Shown piece after piece: positions 9,086 to 17,283 of a DNA stretch of 64,000 nucleotides. Each line of letters begins with the position of its first letter. The stretch's first letter is position 1. A model generated the notes under the pieces. It was given only the letters and a program-made list of their open reading frames with translations, searched no databases and was not told the DNA's origin. The position numbers and the translations under genes are program-made. Source of the stretch: SIG672 sp045605765 (GTDB lineage: Bacteria; Bacillota; Clostridia; Oscillospirales; CAG-272); contig JAZUQQ010000004.1 of assembly GCA_045605765.1 (NCBI GenBank), positions 124,001 to 188,000 on the forward strand, written 5' to 3'.

Positions 9086-9113
9086 ATTTTATCACTATTT
9101 TGATATATGTCAA
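9086..9113 (-). promoter_or_regulatory. Promoter for metallophosphoesterase
   Basis: Minus-strand TTGACA, 16-bp spacer, TAAAAT; follows the terminator of the NERD-like gene. Confidence 0.6.
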
Positions 9114-9135
9114 GCGAAAAGCTGAGTTTTTACAT

Positions 9136-9170
9136 AAAAAAGCTTATCCTTCAAGTGAAGAATAAGCTTT
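9136..9170 (-). terminator. Terminator of the acyl ligase-ACP-NERD unit
   Basis: AGCTTAT/ATAAGCT arms (9141-9147 and 9162-9168) with further pairing inside and a minus-strand run of six T at 9136-9141. It lies directly after the stop of the NERD-like gene. Confidence 0.75.
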
Positions 9171-9174
9171 GATT

Positions 9175-9933
9175 TTACCACGAAATATCGCCGTCGTCGT
9201 TTTCGTCGTCGCTGTACTCTGCCGTATCGTCGATGACAGGCACAGGCTCACTTTTGTCAATAAATCGGTCGTCAAACGCGCTTTCGACAAAAAGCTTTCT
9301 GCAATAGCTATCGTTCTGTCTAAAAAGCTCGACAAGATGCTCTACCTCGTCAGAGGTAAGCTTTTCTTTTCTCTTCATCCTCTTTATGCAAGAAATGAGA
9401 ATATCGTTCGTCAGCACCGAATCACCCAAGGACTCGTCGTACTCCGCATTATCGTCTGAAAGAAGAACGATATTGAATATCGGACAGGAAATGCCGTTTC
9501 TCTTTGCTATATTTGAGCAAGCACTCACGTAATACATGCCACGCTCAAATAGATTCGGAATACGCTTTATATCTTCTCCGTTCTGCACGGTCCACACGCC
9601 CTGTTTGGGAGTTACGAAATACCCTTCTCTATCTTCGACCGAGATAACGACTATTCCACCTTCGCAAACGACCAAAACATCGGCATCGGGACGGCAATCC
9701 TTATCTGTACGGAGCAGGTAGGGATTTTCGATAACATTCTTTTTAAAATAAACAGAAAGGAGTCCTGACACAAAACGCTTGTCTCTGATGTTGCTTCTGT
9801 TCAGCTTATTGACCTTCGCATATTTCATTATTTCGGGAATAAGATAGAAAAGCACCGCGATAGCCATAAGTGCAAGTATACACAGCCATATACACACACC
9901 TGTTGTGAAAGCACCGTTTAGTATAAATATCAT
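9175..9933 (-). CDS. Membrane-anchored NERD-like protein
   Basis: 252 aa from ATG at 9933, which has AAAGGAGGAG upstream; the longer frame to 10002 adds an unlikely extension. A transmembrane helix at about residues 8-32 is followed by a region resembling the nuclease-related (NERD) domain: DADVLVVCEGGIVVISVED, then WTVQNGEDIKRIPN. The usual E-x-K of the nuclease core appears as E-D-R, so catalysis is doubtful. The tail is acidic (DDENDDGD). It follows the acyl carrier protein gene. Function unknown; the family call is tentative. Confidence 0.55.
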   Translation of the reverse strand: MIFILNGAFTTGVCIWLCILALMAIAVLFYLIPEIMKYAKVNKLNRSNIRDKRFVSGLLSVYFKKNVIENPYLLRTDKDCRPDADVLVVCEGGIVVISVEDREGYFVTPKQGVWTVQNGEDIKRIPNLFERGMYYVSACSNIAKRNGISCPIFNIVLLSDDNAEYDESLGDSVLTNDILISCIKRMKRKEKLTSDEVEHLVELFRQNDSYCRKLFVESAFDDRFIDKSEPVPVIDDTAEYSDDENDDGDISW

Positions 9934-10022
9934 ATCAAAACTCCTCCTTTTACAGCATTTAACCTGTTTTTTAGATAAGCGACCGACCGCGCATTCAGAC
10001 ACGGTCGGTCGATATTTCTTCT

Positions 10023-10268
10023 TTACTTACCTTCGACAGTGTCAGCAAGATAGTTTACTACGTCCTCAACGCTGATAAACTTGTGAATATCGTCATCTTC
10101 GATTGTGATGTCAAATTCCTCCTCACACAGGCAAATAAGATCTGCAAGCTCAAGAGAGCTGATGCCAAGATCGTTAATAAGCTCTGCGCTCGGTACGATT
10201 TCAGACTCATCTACGTGAAGATTCTCCACGAGTATTGCTTTTACCTTTTCAAAAAGTTCATTGTTCAT
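10023..10268 (-). CDS. Acyl carrier protein
   Basis: 81-aa acidic helical protein. The phosphopantetheine site is the second Ser of DLGISSLEL (Ser38), followed by the ACP-typical FDITIEDDDIHKFISVEDVVNYL. It lies 40 bp after the acyl-adenylate ligase gene on the same strand, which suggests that this ligase loads it or works with it rather than serving housekeeping fatty-acid synthesis. AAGGAG precedes ATG at 10268. Confidence 0.93.
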   Translation of the reverse strand: MNNELFEKVKAILVENLHVDESEIVPSAELINDLGISSLELADLICLCEEEFDITIEDDDIHKFISVEDVVNYLADTVEGK

Positions 10269-10308
10269 CCTAGATTCTCCTTAGAATAATATGTGATATA
10301 AATAAAAT

Positions 10309-12027
10309 TTATTTATTTCCCTTGTTTATAGTGTGTCTCTTGATCTTTCTGGACGTCGTTTTTTCGAACTCGGTATCACGGAGAACAACCTCGTGCACCT
10401 GCTTGAATACGGGAAGCTTACGGTTTACCGCATTTACCTCTTCCTTGATGCGCGAAAGTATCTCGTCGTTTGAGAGACCCTCATTCTTATCGGGATCGGG
10501 GTAAACGAGAGCAGTAATAACTACCTCTCCTGACGTATTCTCCTGTCCTACGACAACACATTCCTTGATTATATCTATATGCGAGAGATAACTCTCTATC
10601 TCCTCAGGATAAATATTTTTACCGTTACTGAGAATAATTATGTTCTTTTTGCGTCCGGTAATGAAAATATATTTATCATCATCGATATAGCCGTAGTCGC
10701 CCGTGCGGAACCAACCGTCTTCGGTAAATACCTCTGCGGTAGCTTCGGGGTTATTATAATATCCAAGCATTACGTTATCGCCCTTGACGAGTATCTCACC
10801 GACCTCGTACTTACCCTGCATCTGTCCCTCTTCGGGTTCGATCTTGACCTCGCAACCGTCAACCGCCCAACCGACAGAACCAAAACGCTCATGTCCACCG
10901 ATATTAACGGCAACAAGCGGCGAACATTCGGTAATTCCGTAGCCCTCGAGAACTCTTACTCCAAAGGCTCTGAAATCCTTGATTATCTCTTTATCGATAG
11001 GAGCGCCTCCGCAGACAAGATATTTAAGGTTTCCGCCGAACGCGGCAAGTATCTCTCCAAAGAGCTTCTTTCTTATATCAATTCCCAAGAAGCCAAGGAC
11101 ATTACTCAGCTTCATCGCAAATCTTACCTTCTTTTCAAGTCCCTTGGATCTTATGTTATCCCATATTCTCTTATGGAAGGTTTCCACGAAAAGAGGAACG
11201 AGTGCCATTACCGAGGGCTTAAACGCCGTAAGGTTTCTCGTGACATATTTAAGACTCTCGTTAAGATACGAGGTCATACCCTTATTGGTTGCGGCAAGAT
11301 GTCCGCAGGTCATCTCGTAGGTATGGTTGGGAGGAAGCACCGAGAGAAGCGACTCGTGACAGGTCATGAACGACATCGTAGTACACGACGAGTTGGTTGC
11401 CGTTACGAGGTTTCTCTGACAGAGCATTACACCCTTGCTCGTTCCCGTAGTACCCGACGTAAAAATGATAGCGCAAGGCTTTTCGAGATCAAGTACAACA
11501 TCAGTATAAGAACTGTCGCCCGCTTCAAGCGAATCTTTGCCGAGCGCGAGAAGCTCGTCGATTCCCTTTGTTCTGTCATTGACTTCCTTTTCAGTATCCG
11601 CGTATATCGGAATAAAATACTTTATGTTCGGAAGCATATCCGCATTTTTTGCAAGCCTGTTATTAAAGCTCTCGGTATAAACTACCGCGTCTGCCTTTGC
11701 GAGATTAAGGAAATTAACTATTTCCTCGTCCGCAAGCTCTTTGTCAAGCGGAATGATAACGCCGTTTCCGTTGACCGTAGCAAAGTAGGTGGTAAAATAC
11801 ATCGGGTGGCTATCACCGATAACCGCAACCGTACCGCCCATAATACCCAGCTTCGAGAACGCCGTTCCGAGATAGTTCATATTATTTAGCAGATCATTAT
11901 ATTTGTAAGTAAACTGCTGTTTATTTCTCGTATAAACGTAGAGATCCTTTTCACCGTATCTCTCCGCACTGCTCTGCACAAGGTGTCTAAGATCTTTTAC
12001 CGTTTTTTCTTCAAAAACGTATTCCAA
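10309..12027 (-). CDS. Long-chain acyl-CoA synthetase / acyl-ACP ligase family (AMP-forming)
   Basis: 572-aa ANL-superfamily adenylate-forming enzyme. Landmarks: IIFTSGTTGTSKGVML (A3 P-loop, about residue 190), LEGYGITECSPL (A5), GWFRTGDYGYIDDD (A7) and ITGRKKNIIILSNGKNIYPEEIE (A8), with a C-terminal Lys in TSRKIKR. It activates a fatty acid to the acyl-adenylate and transfers it to CoA or, given the ACP gene next door, possibly to ACP. The start is TTG at 12027, 9 bases after an AAAGGAG site; no in-frame ATG fits better. Confidence 0.88.
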   Translation of the reverse strand: MEYVFEEKTVKDLRHLVQSSAERYGEKDLYVYTRNKQQFTYKYNDLLNNMNYLGTAFSKLGIMGGTVAVIGDSHPMYFTTYFATVNGNGVIIPLDKELADEEIVNFLNLAKADAVVYTESFNNRLAKNADMLPNIKYFIPIYADTEKEVNDRTKGIDELLALGKDSLEAGDSSYTDVVLDLEKPCAIIFTSGTTGTSKGVMLCQRNLVTATNSSCTTMSFMTCHESLLSVLPPNHTYEMTCGHLAATNKGMTSYLNESLKYVTRNLTAFKPSVMALVPLFVETFHKRIWDNIRSKGLEKKVRFAMKLSNVLGFLGIDIRKKLFGEILAAFGGNLKYLVCGGAPIDKEIIKDFRAFGVRVLEGYGITECSPLVAVNIGGHERFGSVGWAVDGCEVKIEPEEGQMQGKYEVGEILVKGDNVMLGYYNNPEATAEVFTEDGWFRTGDYGYIDDDKYIFITGRKKNIIILSNGKNIYPEEIESYLSHIDIIKECVVVGQENTSGEVVITALVYPDPDKNEGLSNDEILSRIKEEVNAVNRKLPVFKQVHEVVLRDTEFEKTTSRKIKRHTINKGNK

Positions 12028-12057
12028 AACGATCAGCTCCTTTCATAAGCTATAAAC

Positions 12058-12086
12058 ATTATAATCATACAAGCGCGTTTTGTCAA
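12058..12086 (-). promoter_or_regulatory. Promoter for acyl ligase-ACP-NERD unit
   Basis: Minus-strand TTGACA, 17-bp spacer, TATAAT: a full consensus match 31 bp upstream of the TTG start. Confidence 0.85.
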
Positions 12087-12162
12087 GTTTTTCACAAAAA
12101 TTTCATTTTTAACAGAATTTTTTGGAAATTTGAAGAATTTTGATAAAATTTCGAAATTCCTC

Positions 12163-12191
12163 TTGACAATCACGAGATTGTATGATACAAT
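12163..12191 (+). promoter_or_regulatory. Promoter for the NfeD-stomatin operon
   Basis: TTGACA, 17-bp spacer, TACAAT. It is divergent from the acyl ligase promoter, in a 261-bp gap that holds nothing else recognised. Confidence 0.8.
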
Positions 12192-12288
12192 CAAGGTGTA
12201 GATAAAAATTCACAAATATGTCGCAAAAAAGGATTGAAAAAGCACGTGTACTGTGATAATATATTAAACAAGAAGCGGAGGTGTGTCT

Positions 12289-13011
12289 ATGGATACGGAA
12301 AATAAGGAGCAAAAAAACACAAAAATGCCAAAGAACAAAAAAAACGCCATGATATTTTTATGCGCAACTCTCGCACTTCTTATCATTCTTCCGATATTGA
12401 CTTTCGTTGACTGGAATGCAATTTTTCCCAAAAAAGAGGATAACAGTGACCGTGATTCATGGATAAAGTTCTACGGAGATCAGTATTTCGGAGCTCCGAA
12501 TTACGACACGAACATCAAGGACGATACTAAGTATATGCAGCTCGACCGCCTTATTTACTATACCTTGGACGGTCACGAAACCTTCTCGATTGACGATGAT
12601 CCGTCAAAGTACGGATCCACCTGCAAGCTCTTTTACGATTATTTCGAGCTCGTCAAGGCAGGAGAATACGAAAGCTACTATTCCCTTTTCACTGAGAGCT
12701 ATGCAAAAAAACACGGCAACACGAATTTCTTCACCAAAAAAGAGCTTGTATTTTCACCTCAGAAGATATATAATATAAAGGTATCGCTGATCAGAAGCGC
12801 ATATCTTGAAAATGGCGACAAGGACGGAAAATACGTCGGCAGTACGGTATATTATTTCGACGTAAGCTACTGCATAAAGGACAACGACGGAACCTTCCGC
12901 CGTGATATACTCAGCGACGAGTCGCGTCCGCTCGTATTCGAGCTTCTCGAAACAAACGGCGAGATAAAAATAAGCGACATCGCATTCTACAAGCAACAGG
13001 AAACAAATTAA
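12289..13011 (+). CDS. Membrane-anchored protein of unknown function
   Basis: About 240 aa. A Lys/Asn-rich cytoplasmic start (residues 1-20) is followed by one membrane helix (about 21-40) and an external domain with many Tyr, Asp and Lys. No family was recognised. The region around residues 115-200 (KLFYDYFELVKAGEYESYYSLFTESYAKK) resembles the small alpha+beta folds of DUF4878/NTF2-like lipoproteins only in general shape. I chose ATG at 12289, spaced correctly from GCGGAGG; a GTG at 12283 lies too close to it. It opens the operon with nfeD and the stomatin gene. Confidence 0.7.
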   Translation: MDTENKEQKNTKMPKNKKNAMIFLCATLALLIILPILTFVDWNAIFPKKEDNSDRDSWIKFYGDQYFGAPNYDTNIKDDTKYMQLDRLIYYTLDGHETFSIDDDPSKYGSTCKLFYDYFELVKAGEYESYYSLFTESYAKKHGNTNFFTKKELVFSPQKIYNIKVSLIRSAYLENGDKDGKYVGSTVYYFDVSYCIKDNDGTFRRDILSDESRPLVFELLETNGEIKISDIAFYKQQETN

Positions 13012-13035
13012 ATAAATCTGAAAGGAAGATATATT

Positions 13036-13494
13036 ATGTCAACAATGATCTATATCTGGATAGGCATAATCGTACTCGCGCTTATCGTTGAGGGTATGAC
13101 GGCAGGACTGACATCTCTCTGGTTCGTGCCCGCGGCAGCCGTATGTATACTGCTCGAGCTCTTCGACGTTTCTCAGCCGATACAGATACTCGTGTTCCTC
13201 GCGGTGTCGCTTATCCTCGTTATCTGCTTCCGCAAGCTCTCGAAAAAGAGCAAGCATGTCGCCACAAACGTTACCGATATGGTTATCGGCGGAGAAGCGG
13301 TAGTCACAGAAAAAATTGATCCCTCGGCAGAAACCGGCGAGGTCAAGATCGGCGGCAAACGTTGGTCTGCGCGCCTCGAAAACGGAGAATGCGCAGAAAT
13401 TGGCGAACACGTAGAGGTACTGCGTATTGCCGGAGTAAAGCTTATCTGCAAAAAAGTAAAAATAAAAGCAGAAACATCCACAAGTGAAAAGTAA
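13036..13494 (+). CDS. NfeD-like membrane protein with OB-fold
   Basis: 152 aa: two or three N-terminal membrane helices (residues 5-75), then a soluble OB-fold domain (VIGGEAVVTEKIDPSAETGEVKIGG.RW...IGEHVEVLRIAGVKLICKK). NfeD proteins are encoded beside stomatin/SPFH proteins and bind them. Here the SPFH gene starts 34 bp downstream, so the pair is intact. GAAAGGAAG precedes the ATG. The likely role is organisation of membrane microdomains or protein quality control. Confidence 0.9.
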   Translation: MSTMIYIWIGIIVLALIVEGMTAGLTSLWFVPAAAVCILLELFDVSQPIQILVFLAVSLILVICFRKLSKKSKHVATNVTDMVIGGEAVVTEKIDPSAETGEVKIGGKRWSARLENGECAEIGEHVEVLRIAGVKLICKKVKIKAETSTSEK

Positions 13495-13528
13495 AAACGA
13501 GAAATAATTTATTTACAGGAGGTTAGTT

Positions 13529-14497
13529 ATGAACTATTTACCTATCATTCTCGCGTCCGATGAGATCGATCCCATCACCCTTATATTCTGTGTTGCGATC
13601 GCACTTCTTCTCATCATTTTCATCTCTTGTCTTAAAATCGTACCTCAGGGACACGCGGTAGTCGTTGAAAGACTCGGAAAATACCACTCGACATGGCAGA
13701 CCGGTGTGCGTTTCAAGGCACCTTTTATTGACAGAATTGCAAAGAACATTGTCCTGATGGAGCAGGTTGCAGACTTCCCGCCTCAACCGGTTATCACGAG
13801 TGACAACGTTAAAATGCAGATCGACACCGTAGTATTCTATCAGATCACAGACTGCAAGCTCTTCGCTTACGGTCACGTTAATCCTATCGCGGCTATCGAA
13901 AACATTACCGCTACTACCCTTCGTAACATCATCGGTGATCTCGAGCTTGATGCAACGCTCACCTCGCGTGATGTCATCAATACCAAGATGCGCGCAATTC
14001 TCGACGAAGCTACCGACCCTTGGGGAATCAAGGTAAACCGTGTTGAGCTTAAAAACATCATGCCCCCGCGCGAAATTCAGGAAGCCATGGAAAAGCAGAT
14101 GAAGGCAGAGCGTGAACGCCGTGAGGCTATCCTTCGTGCAGAGGGTGAAAAGAAATCCGCCATCCTTATCGCGGAAGGTCAGAAGCAGTCGAGAATTCTC
14201 GAAGCAGAGGCTGCAAAGCAGGCGGAGATCCTCAGAGCGTCCGCCCAGAAGGAAGCCAAGATCCTCGAAGCAGAGGGTGAAGCAGAGGCTATTCTCAAGG
14301 TTCAGCAGGCTACCGCAGACGGTATCAAGATGATAAACGAGGCAGGCGCTTCTAAGGAATCACTCGTACTCAAAAGCCTTGAATCTATGGAGAGAGTCGC
14401 TAACGGTCAGGCTACCAAGATCATCATTCCCTCCGAGCTCCAGTCTGTCGCAAGTCTTATTGCTTCGGCAAACGAGCTTATGGGCAACAAGAAGTAA
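13529..14497 (+). CDS. SPFH/Band 7 (stomatin-like) protein
   Basis: 322 aa. One N-terminal membrane helix (about residues 13-35) precedes an SPFH domain starting KIVPQGHAVVVERLGKY. From about residue 175 comes a long Ala/Glu/Lys coiled coil with repeats such as LRAEGEKKSAILIAEGQKQS and AEGEAEAILKVQQATADG. The pattern fits QmcA/paraslipin-type stomatins, which oligomerise into membrane cages. Last gene of the unit, closed by a strong hairpin terminator. Confidence 0.93.
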   Translation: MNYLPIILASDEIDPITLIFCVAIALLLIIFISCLKIVPQGHAVVVERLGKYHSTWQTGVRFKAPFIDRIAKNIVLMEQVADFPPQPVITSDNVKMQIDTVVFYQITDCKLFAYGHVNPIAAIENITATTLRNIIGDLELDATLTSRDVINTKMRAILDEATDPWGIKVNRVELKNIMPPREIQEAMEKQMKAERERREAILRAEGEKKSAILIAEGQKQSRILEAEAAKQAEILRASAQKEAKILEAEGEAEAILKVQQATADGIKMINEAGASKESLVLKSLESMERVANGQATKIIIPSELQSVASLIASANELMGNKK

Positions 14498-14512
14498 ATC
14501 CTTAAAACGAAA

Positions 14513-14551
14513 AACAACTCCCTGTCCCCACGTGCAGGGAGTTGTTTTTTT
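14513..14551 (+). terminator. Terminator of the stomatin operon
   Basis: Perfect CAACTCCCTG/CAGGGAGTTG stem followed by seven T. Confidence 0.92.
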
Positions 14552-14592
14552 GCTTTGAAATATAAAAATATTATTTTACTTGTAAAAGGGTA

Positions 14593-14620
14593 TTGACATT
14601 TTTTTGAAATAAATTATACT
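14593..14620 (+). promoter_or_regulatory. Promoter for SGNH hydrolase
   Basis: TTGACA, 16-bp spacer, TATACT, 33 bp upstream of the ATG. Confidence 0.65.
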
Positions 14621-14653
14621 GAGATTAAAGAAAGCAACTGAAAGGAAGCAAAA

Positions 14654-15643
14654 ATGATACTCAACTATATGCAAATAAAGGACGTCACTCTCGGAGCACT
14701 TGACGTTGTACGGGAAGAAAACGGTGATATTTCCTTTAAAAGATTAACAGACAAGCAGTTAGAGTGTTACCGCACACACAACGAAGCACACTACCACCGC
14801 GCACATGACACAGCGGGCGTACGGCTTTCGTTTTACACCGATGCCTCATCAGTTAAGATAGACTACGAAATGAAACGCGGGATTCGCCCTGTCTTTTTCC
14901 ACATTGACGTCGTCTGTGACGGCGCAATAATAGAGCACACACGAGTTGCGGCCGAAGGCAACCAATGTGAGGGCACACTGATCGCTTCCCTGCCCGAAGG
15001 CAAGCATCTTGTAACCGTACATCTTCCAAACAAATCAATGCTCATTCTCAGGAGTTTTGAACTTGAAAATGCAGAGATATTTGAACCATACACACCCAAA
15101 GGCCCTAAGATACTTTTTCTCGGTGATTCGATAACTCACGGTGCATTTACATCTTATCCGTCACTGACATATACGGCACGACTGACAGCGATGACAGATG
15201 CGATCGCTATCAACCAGGGCATCGGCGCAGACGTCTTCCGTCCTGACATTATTGACCCTGAGATTCCATTTGATCCCGATGTAATCACTATTGCCTTTGG
15301 AACGAACGACTGGTCGAGCGCACGAAATAATCCCGATCTTAGAAATTCTCACGCTAACGACTATTTTGATAATGTAAAGAAGGCGTTTCCCAGAGCAAAG
15401 ATCGTATATATATCGCCCATTTGGAGAAAACTTACCGACGAAGAAAACGTATCCTTTATGGAAGCACGTAGGCAATTCGAGGAGATTGCGAGATCTAAGG
15501 AAATTAGCGTCATCGACGGATTTACTCTCGTCCCGCATCTATCCGAATTTTATTGGGACAAGAATCTCCACCCGAATGATCTCGGATTTTCGCTTTACGC
15601 AGAAAATCTCGCAGTCGCCCTCAAAAAATTGGGAATTGTTTAA
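14654..15643 (+). CDS. SGNH/GDSL-family hydrolase with N-terminal beta domain
   Basis: 329 aa with no signal peptide, so probably cytosolic. An N-terminal jelly-roll-like region (about residues 20-145) precedes the SGNH core: ILFLGDSITHGAF (block I Ser), INQGIGADVF (block II Gly), AFGTNDW (block III Asn) and KNLHPNDLGF (block V Asp/His). This two-part plan matches carbohydrate esterases of the CE2/CE3-like type, so deacetylation of a sugar is the best guess. Single-gene unit with its own promoter and terminator, beside a sugar-acid kinase gene. Confidence 0.82.
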   Translation: MILNYMQIKDVTLGALDVVREENGDISFKRLTDKQLECYRTHNEAHYHRAHDTAGVRLSFYTDASSVKIDYEMKRGIRPVFFHIDVVCDGAIIEHTRVAAEGNQCEGTLIASLPEGKHLVTVHLPNKSMLILRSFELENAEIFEPYTPKGPKILFLGDSITHGAFTSYPSLTYTARLTAMTDAIAINQGIGADVFRPDIIDPEIPFDPDVITIAFGTNDWSSARNNPDLRNSHANDYFDNVKKAFPRAKIVYISPIWRKLTDEENVSFMEARRQFEEIARSKEISVIDGFTLVPHLSEFYWDKNLHPNDLGFSLYAENLAVALKKLGIV

Positions 15644-15651
15644 AACGTAAA

Positions 15652-15688
15652 ACACCACCGATTTTTAAGATCGGTGGTGTCATTTTTA
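15652..15688 (+). terminator. Terminator of SGNH hydrolase gene
   Basis: ACACCACCGAT/ATCGGTGGTGT stem, loop of about seven, then CATTTTTATC. Confidence 0.85.
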
Positions 15689-15764
15689 TCAAAGTTTTTG
15701 AAATTCCAAGAAACTTTTTTCAAAAAGTTTCTTGGTGGGGTTCTTAGGGGTAACACCCCTAAGC
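15685..15764 (-). repeat. Dispersed palindromic repeat, copy C
   Basis: Read on the minus strand it gives CTTAGGGG/CCCCTAAG palindrome, AACCCCACCAA, GAAACTTTTTTGAAAAAAGT and TTTCAAAAACTTTGATAAAA. This is the same block order as copy A1 at 714-790. It touches the kdgK stop codon and so forms the 3' end of the kdgK transcript, possibly as its terminator. Confidence 0.7.
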
Positions 15765-16793
15765 TTATCTCTGAATTCTTCCCGATCCGTCGCCGCCCGC
15801 GAGCTTTTCAACCTCTGCAACGGTAACCATATTGTAGTCACCCTCGATAGAGTGTTTAAGTGCAGATGCCGCAACTGCGAACTCAACTGCGCCCTGAGTG
15901 GTCTTGCCGCTAAGGAGCGAGTAGATAAGTCCGCCGCCGAAGGAGTCACCGCCGCCTACACGGTCGATGATGTGAAGATCGTACTTCTTGGAGAAGCAGT
16001 ATTCGTCGTCCTTGACGTTGTAGAGCATAGCCGACCAACCATTATCGAATGCACTGCGGCTCTCACGGAGAGTGATAGCAACGTACTCAAATCCAAATTT
16101 GTCTGCAAGCTGCTTTGCAACCGACTTATAGCCCTCGTGGTTGAGCTTACCGCCGTAAATATCGGTAGCCTCTGCCTCGATACCGAACACGTCCTTTGCA
16201 TCCTCCTCGTTCGAGATGCAAACGTCAACGTACTGGCAAAGCTCGGTCATAGCCTCTCTTGCCTGATCTCTTGTCCAGAGCTTTCCGCGGTAGTTAAGGT
16301 CGCAGGATATCTTGATTCCCTTAGCCTTAGCCGCCTTGCAGGCCTCCTTACAGATATCGACAACGTTTGTACCGAGAGCGGGAGTAATACCGGTAAAGTG
16401 GAACCAATCTACGCCCTCGAAGATAGCGTCCCAATCAAAGTCCTCGCAGGCAGCCTTTGCGATAGCCGAGTTTGCGCGGTCGTAAATGCAGACCGAGCCT
16501 CTCTGCGATGCGCCCTTTTCATTGAAATAGATACCTACTCTGTCACCGCCGCGAACGATCTTGGTGGTGTCAACGCCGTATCTGCGAAGGCTGTTTACTG
16601 CTGCCTGCCCTATTGCGTGGGTAGGGAGCTTGGTAACGTAGGACGCGTCCATACCGTAGTTTGCAAGAGAAACCGCAACGTTTGCCTCGCCGCCACCAAA
16701 GGTGAACTCGACATGGTCGCACTGAACAAATCTCTCGTAGTTGTAGGGTTGAAGTCTGAGCATAAGCTCGCCGAATGTAACGATTTTAGCCAT
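15765..16793 (-). CDS. kdgK: PfkB-family sugar kinase, probable 2-keto-3-deoxygluconate kinase
   Basis: 342-aa ribokinase-family enzyme. The N-terminal signature FGGGEANVAVSLANYG is at about residues 32-47 and the anion-hole/catalytic motif DRVGGGDSFGGGLIYSL near residue 285. The opening MAKIVTFGELMLRLQP and the motif RGKLWTRDQAREAM are those of KdgK proteins, which phosphorylate 2-keto-3-deoxygluconate made from uronic acids. AAGGAG precedes ATG at 16793. No aldolase or uronate genes are adjacent, so the substrate rests on family similarity alone. Confidence 0.82.
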   Translation of the reverse strand: MAKIVTFGELMLRLQPYNYERFVQCDHVEFTFGGGEANVAVSLANYGMDASYVTKLPTHAIGQAAVNSLRRYGVDTTKIVRGGDRVGIYFNEKGASQRGSVCIYDRANSAIAKAACEDFDWDAIFEGVDWFHFTGITPALGTNVVDICKEACKAAKAKGIKISCDLNYRGKLWTRDQAREAMTELCQYVDVCISNEEDAKDVFGIEAEATDIYGGKLNHEGYKSVAKQLADKFGFEYVAITLRESRSAFDNGWSAMLYNVKDDEYCFSKKYDLHIIDRVGGGDSFGGGLIYSLLSGKTTQGAVEFAVAASALKHSIEGDYNMVTVAEVEKLAGGDGSGRIQR

Positions 16794-16886
16794 TTTTGGT
16801 CTCCTTAAATTATTTTATAATGTCGTGCGTATAGCGCGGACAAAAGTTACAAATTCCACAGGCAAACAAATTTACCCACTACGGAT

Positions 16887-16915
16887 ATAATAACCCATTT
16901 TTCCATAATTGTCAA
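16887..16915 (-). promoter_or_regulatory. Promoter for kdgK
   Basis: Minus-strand TTGACA, 17-bp spacer, TATTAT, about 94 bp upstream of the ATG. Confidence 0.7.
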
Positions 16916-16959
16916 GTATCACGCAAATTTTTTAGGGAATTTACGGCATTACTATTTTT

Positions 16960-16994
16960 AAAAACATAATCGATCCGAGAGAACTCGGATCGGT
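16960..16994 (-). terminator. Terminator of the protease-opp operon
   Basis: CGATCCGAG/CTCGGATCG stem (16971-16992, loop AGAA), with ATTATGTTTTT following on the minus strand. It lies just after the last small gene. Confidence 0.8.
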
Positions 16995-17001
16995 TTAAGT
17001 T

Positions 17002-17283
17002 TTAAAACAGAGTTTGAAGTCCGCCCATAAGGAGCCACATAACAAGGAATGCCGCCGCGACGAGTCCCATAACCACTATCATCGGCAGAAGCATCACCTT
17101 GACACTCGAAAAATAGGTCGTCAGATGCTCAAACACCCTCGGCCTTTGCCTCTGGTAGGGACTTTTTCTTTTTCTGAATTTTCTCGTTTCATCAAGTCCC
17201 GACATATCGAACACCGTCGAGCCGTCGTCAATATAAACGATCTTTTCCTTTTTGGACTTCTTCTTCGTTTCCTTATCAGGCAT
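17002..17283 (-). CDS. Small single-helix membrane protein at the end of the opp operon
   Basis: 93 aa from ATG at 17283, which overlaps the oppF stop by 8 bases; a longer frame would run far into oppF. A Lys-rich start ([15 protein letters not shown]) leads to a basic stretch (RKFRKRKSPYQRQRPR) and one C-terminal membrane helix (about residues 64-86). No family was recognised. The overlap and strand suggest it is made together with the transporter, perhaps as a small accessory subunit; that is inference. Confidence 0.6.
   Translation of the reverse strand: MPDKETKKKSKKEKIVYIDDGSTVFDMSGLDETRKFRKRKSPYQRQRPRVFEHLTTYFSSVKVMLLPMIVVMGLVAAAFLVMWLLMGGLQTLF

Noticed and set aside
9175..10002. Longer start (10002) for the NERD-like gene
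   Set aside because: Start at 9933 has a perfect AAAGGAGG at proper distance; the extra 23 residues are Cys/Arg-rich and not membrane-compatible.
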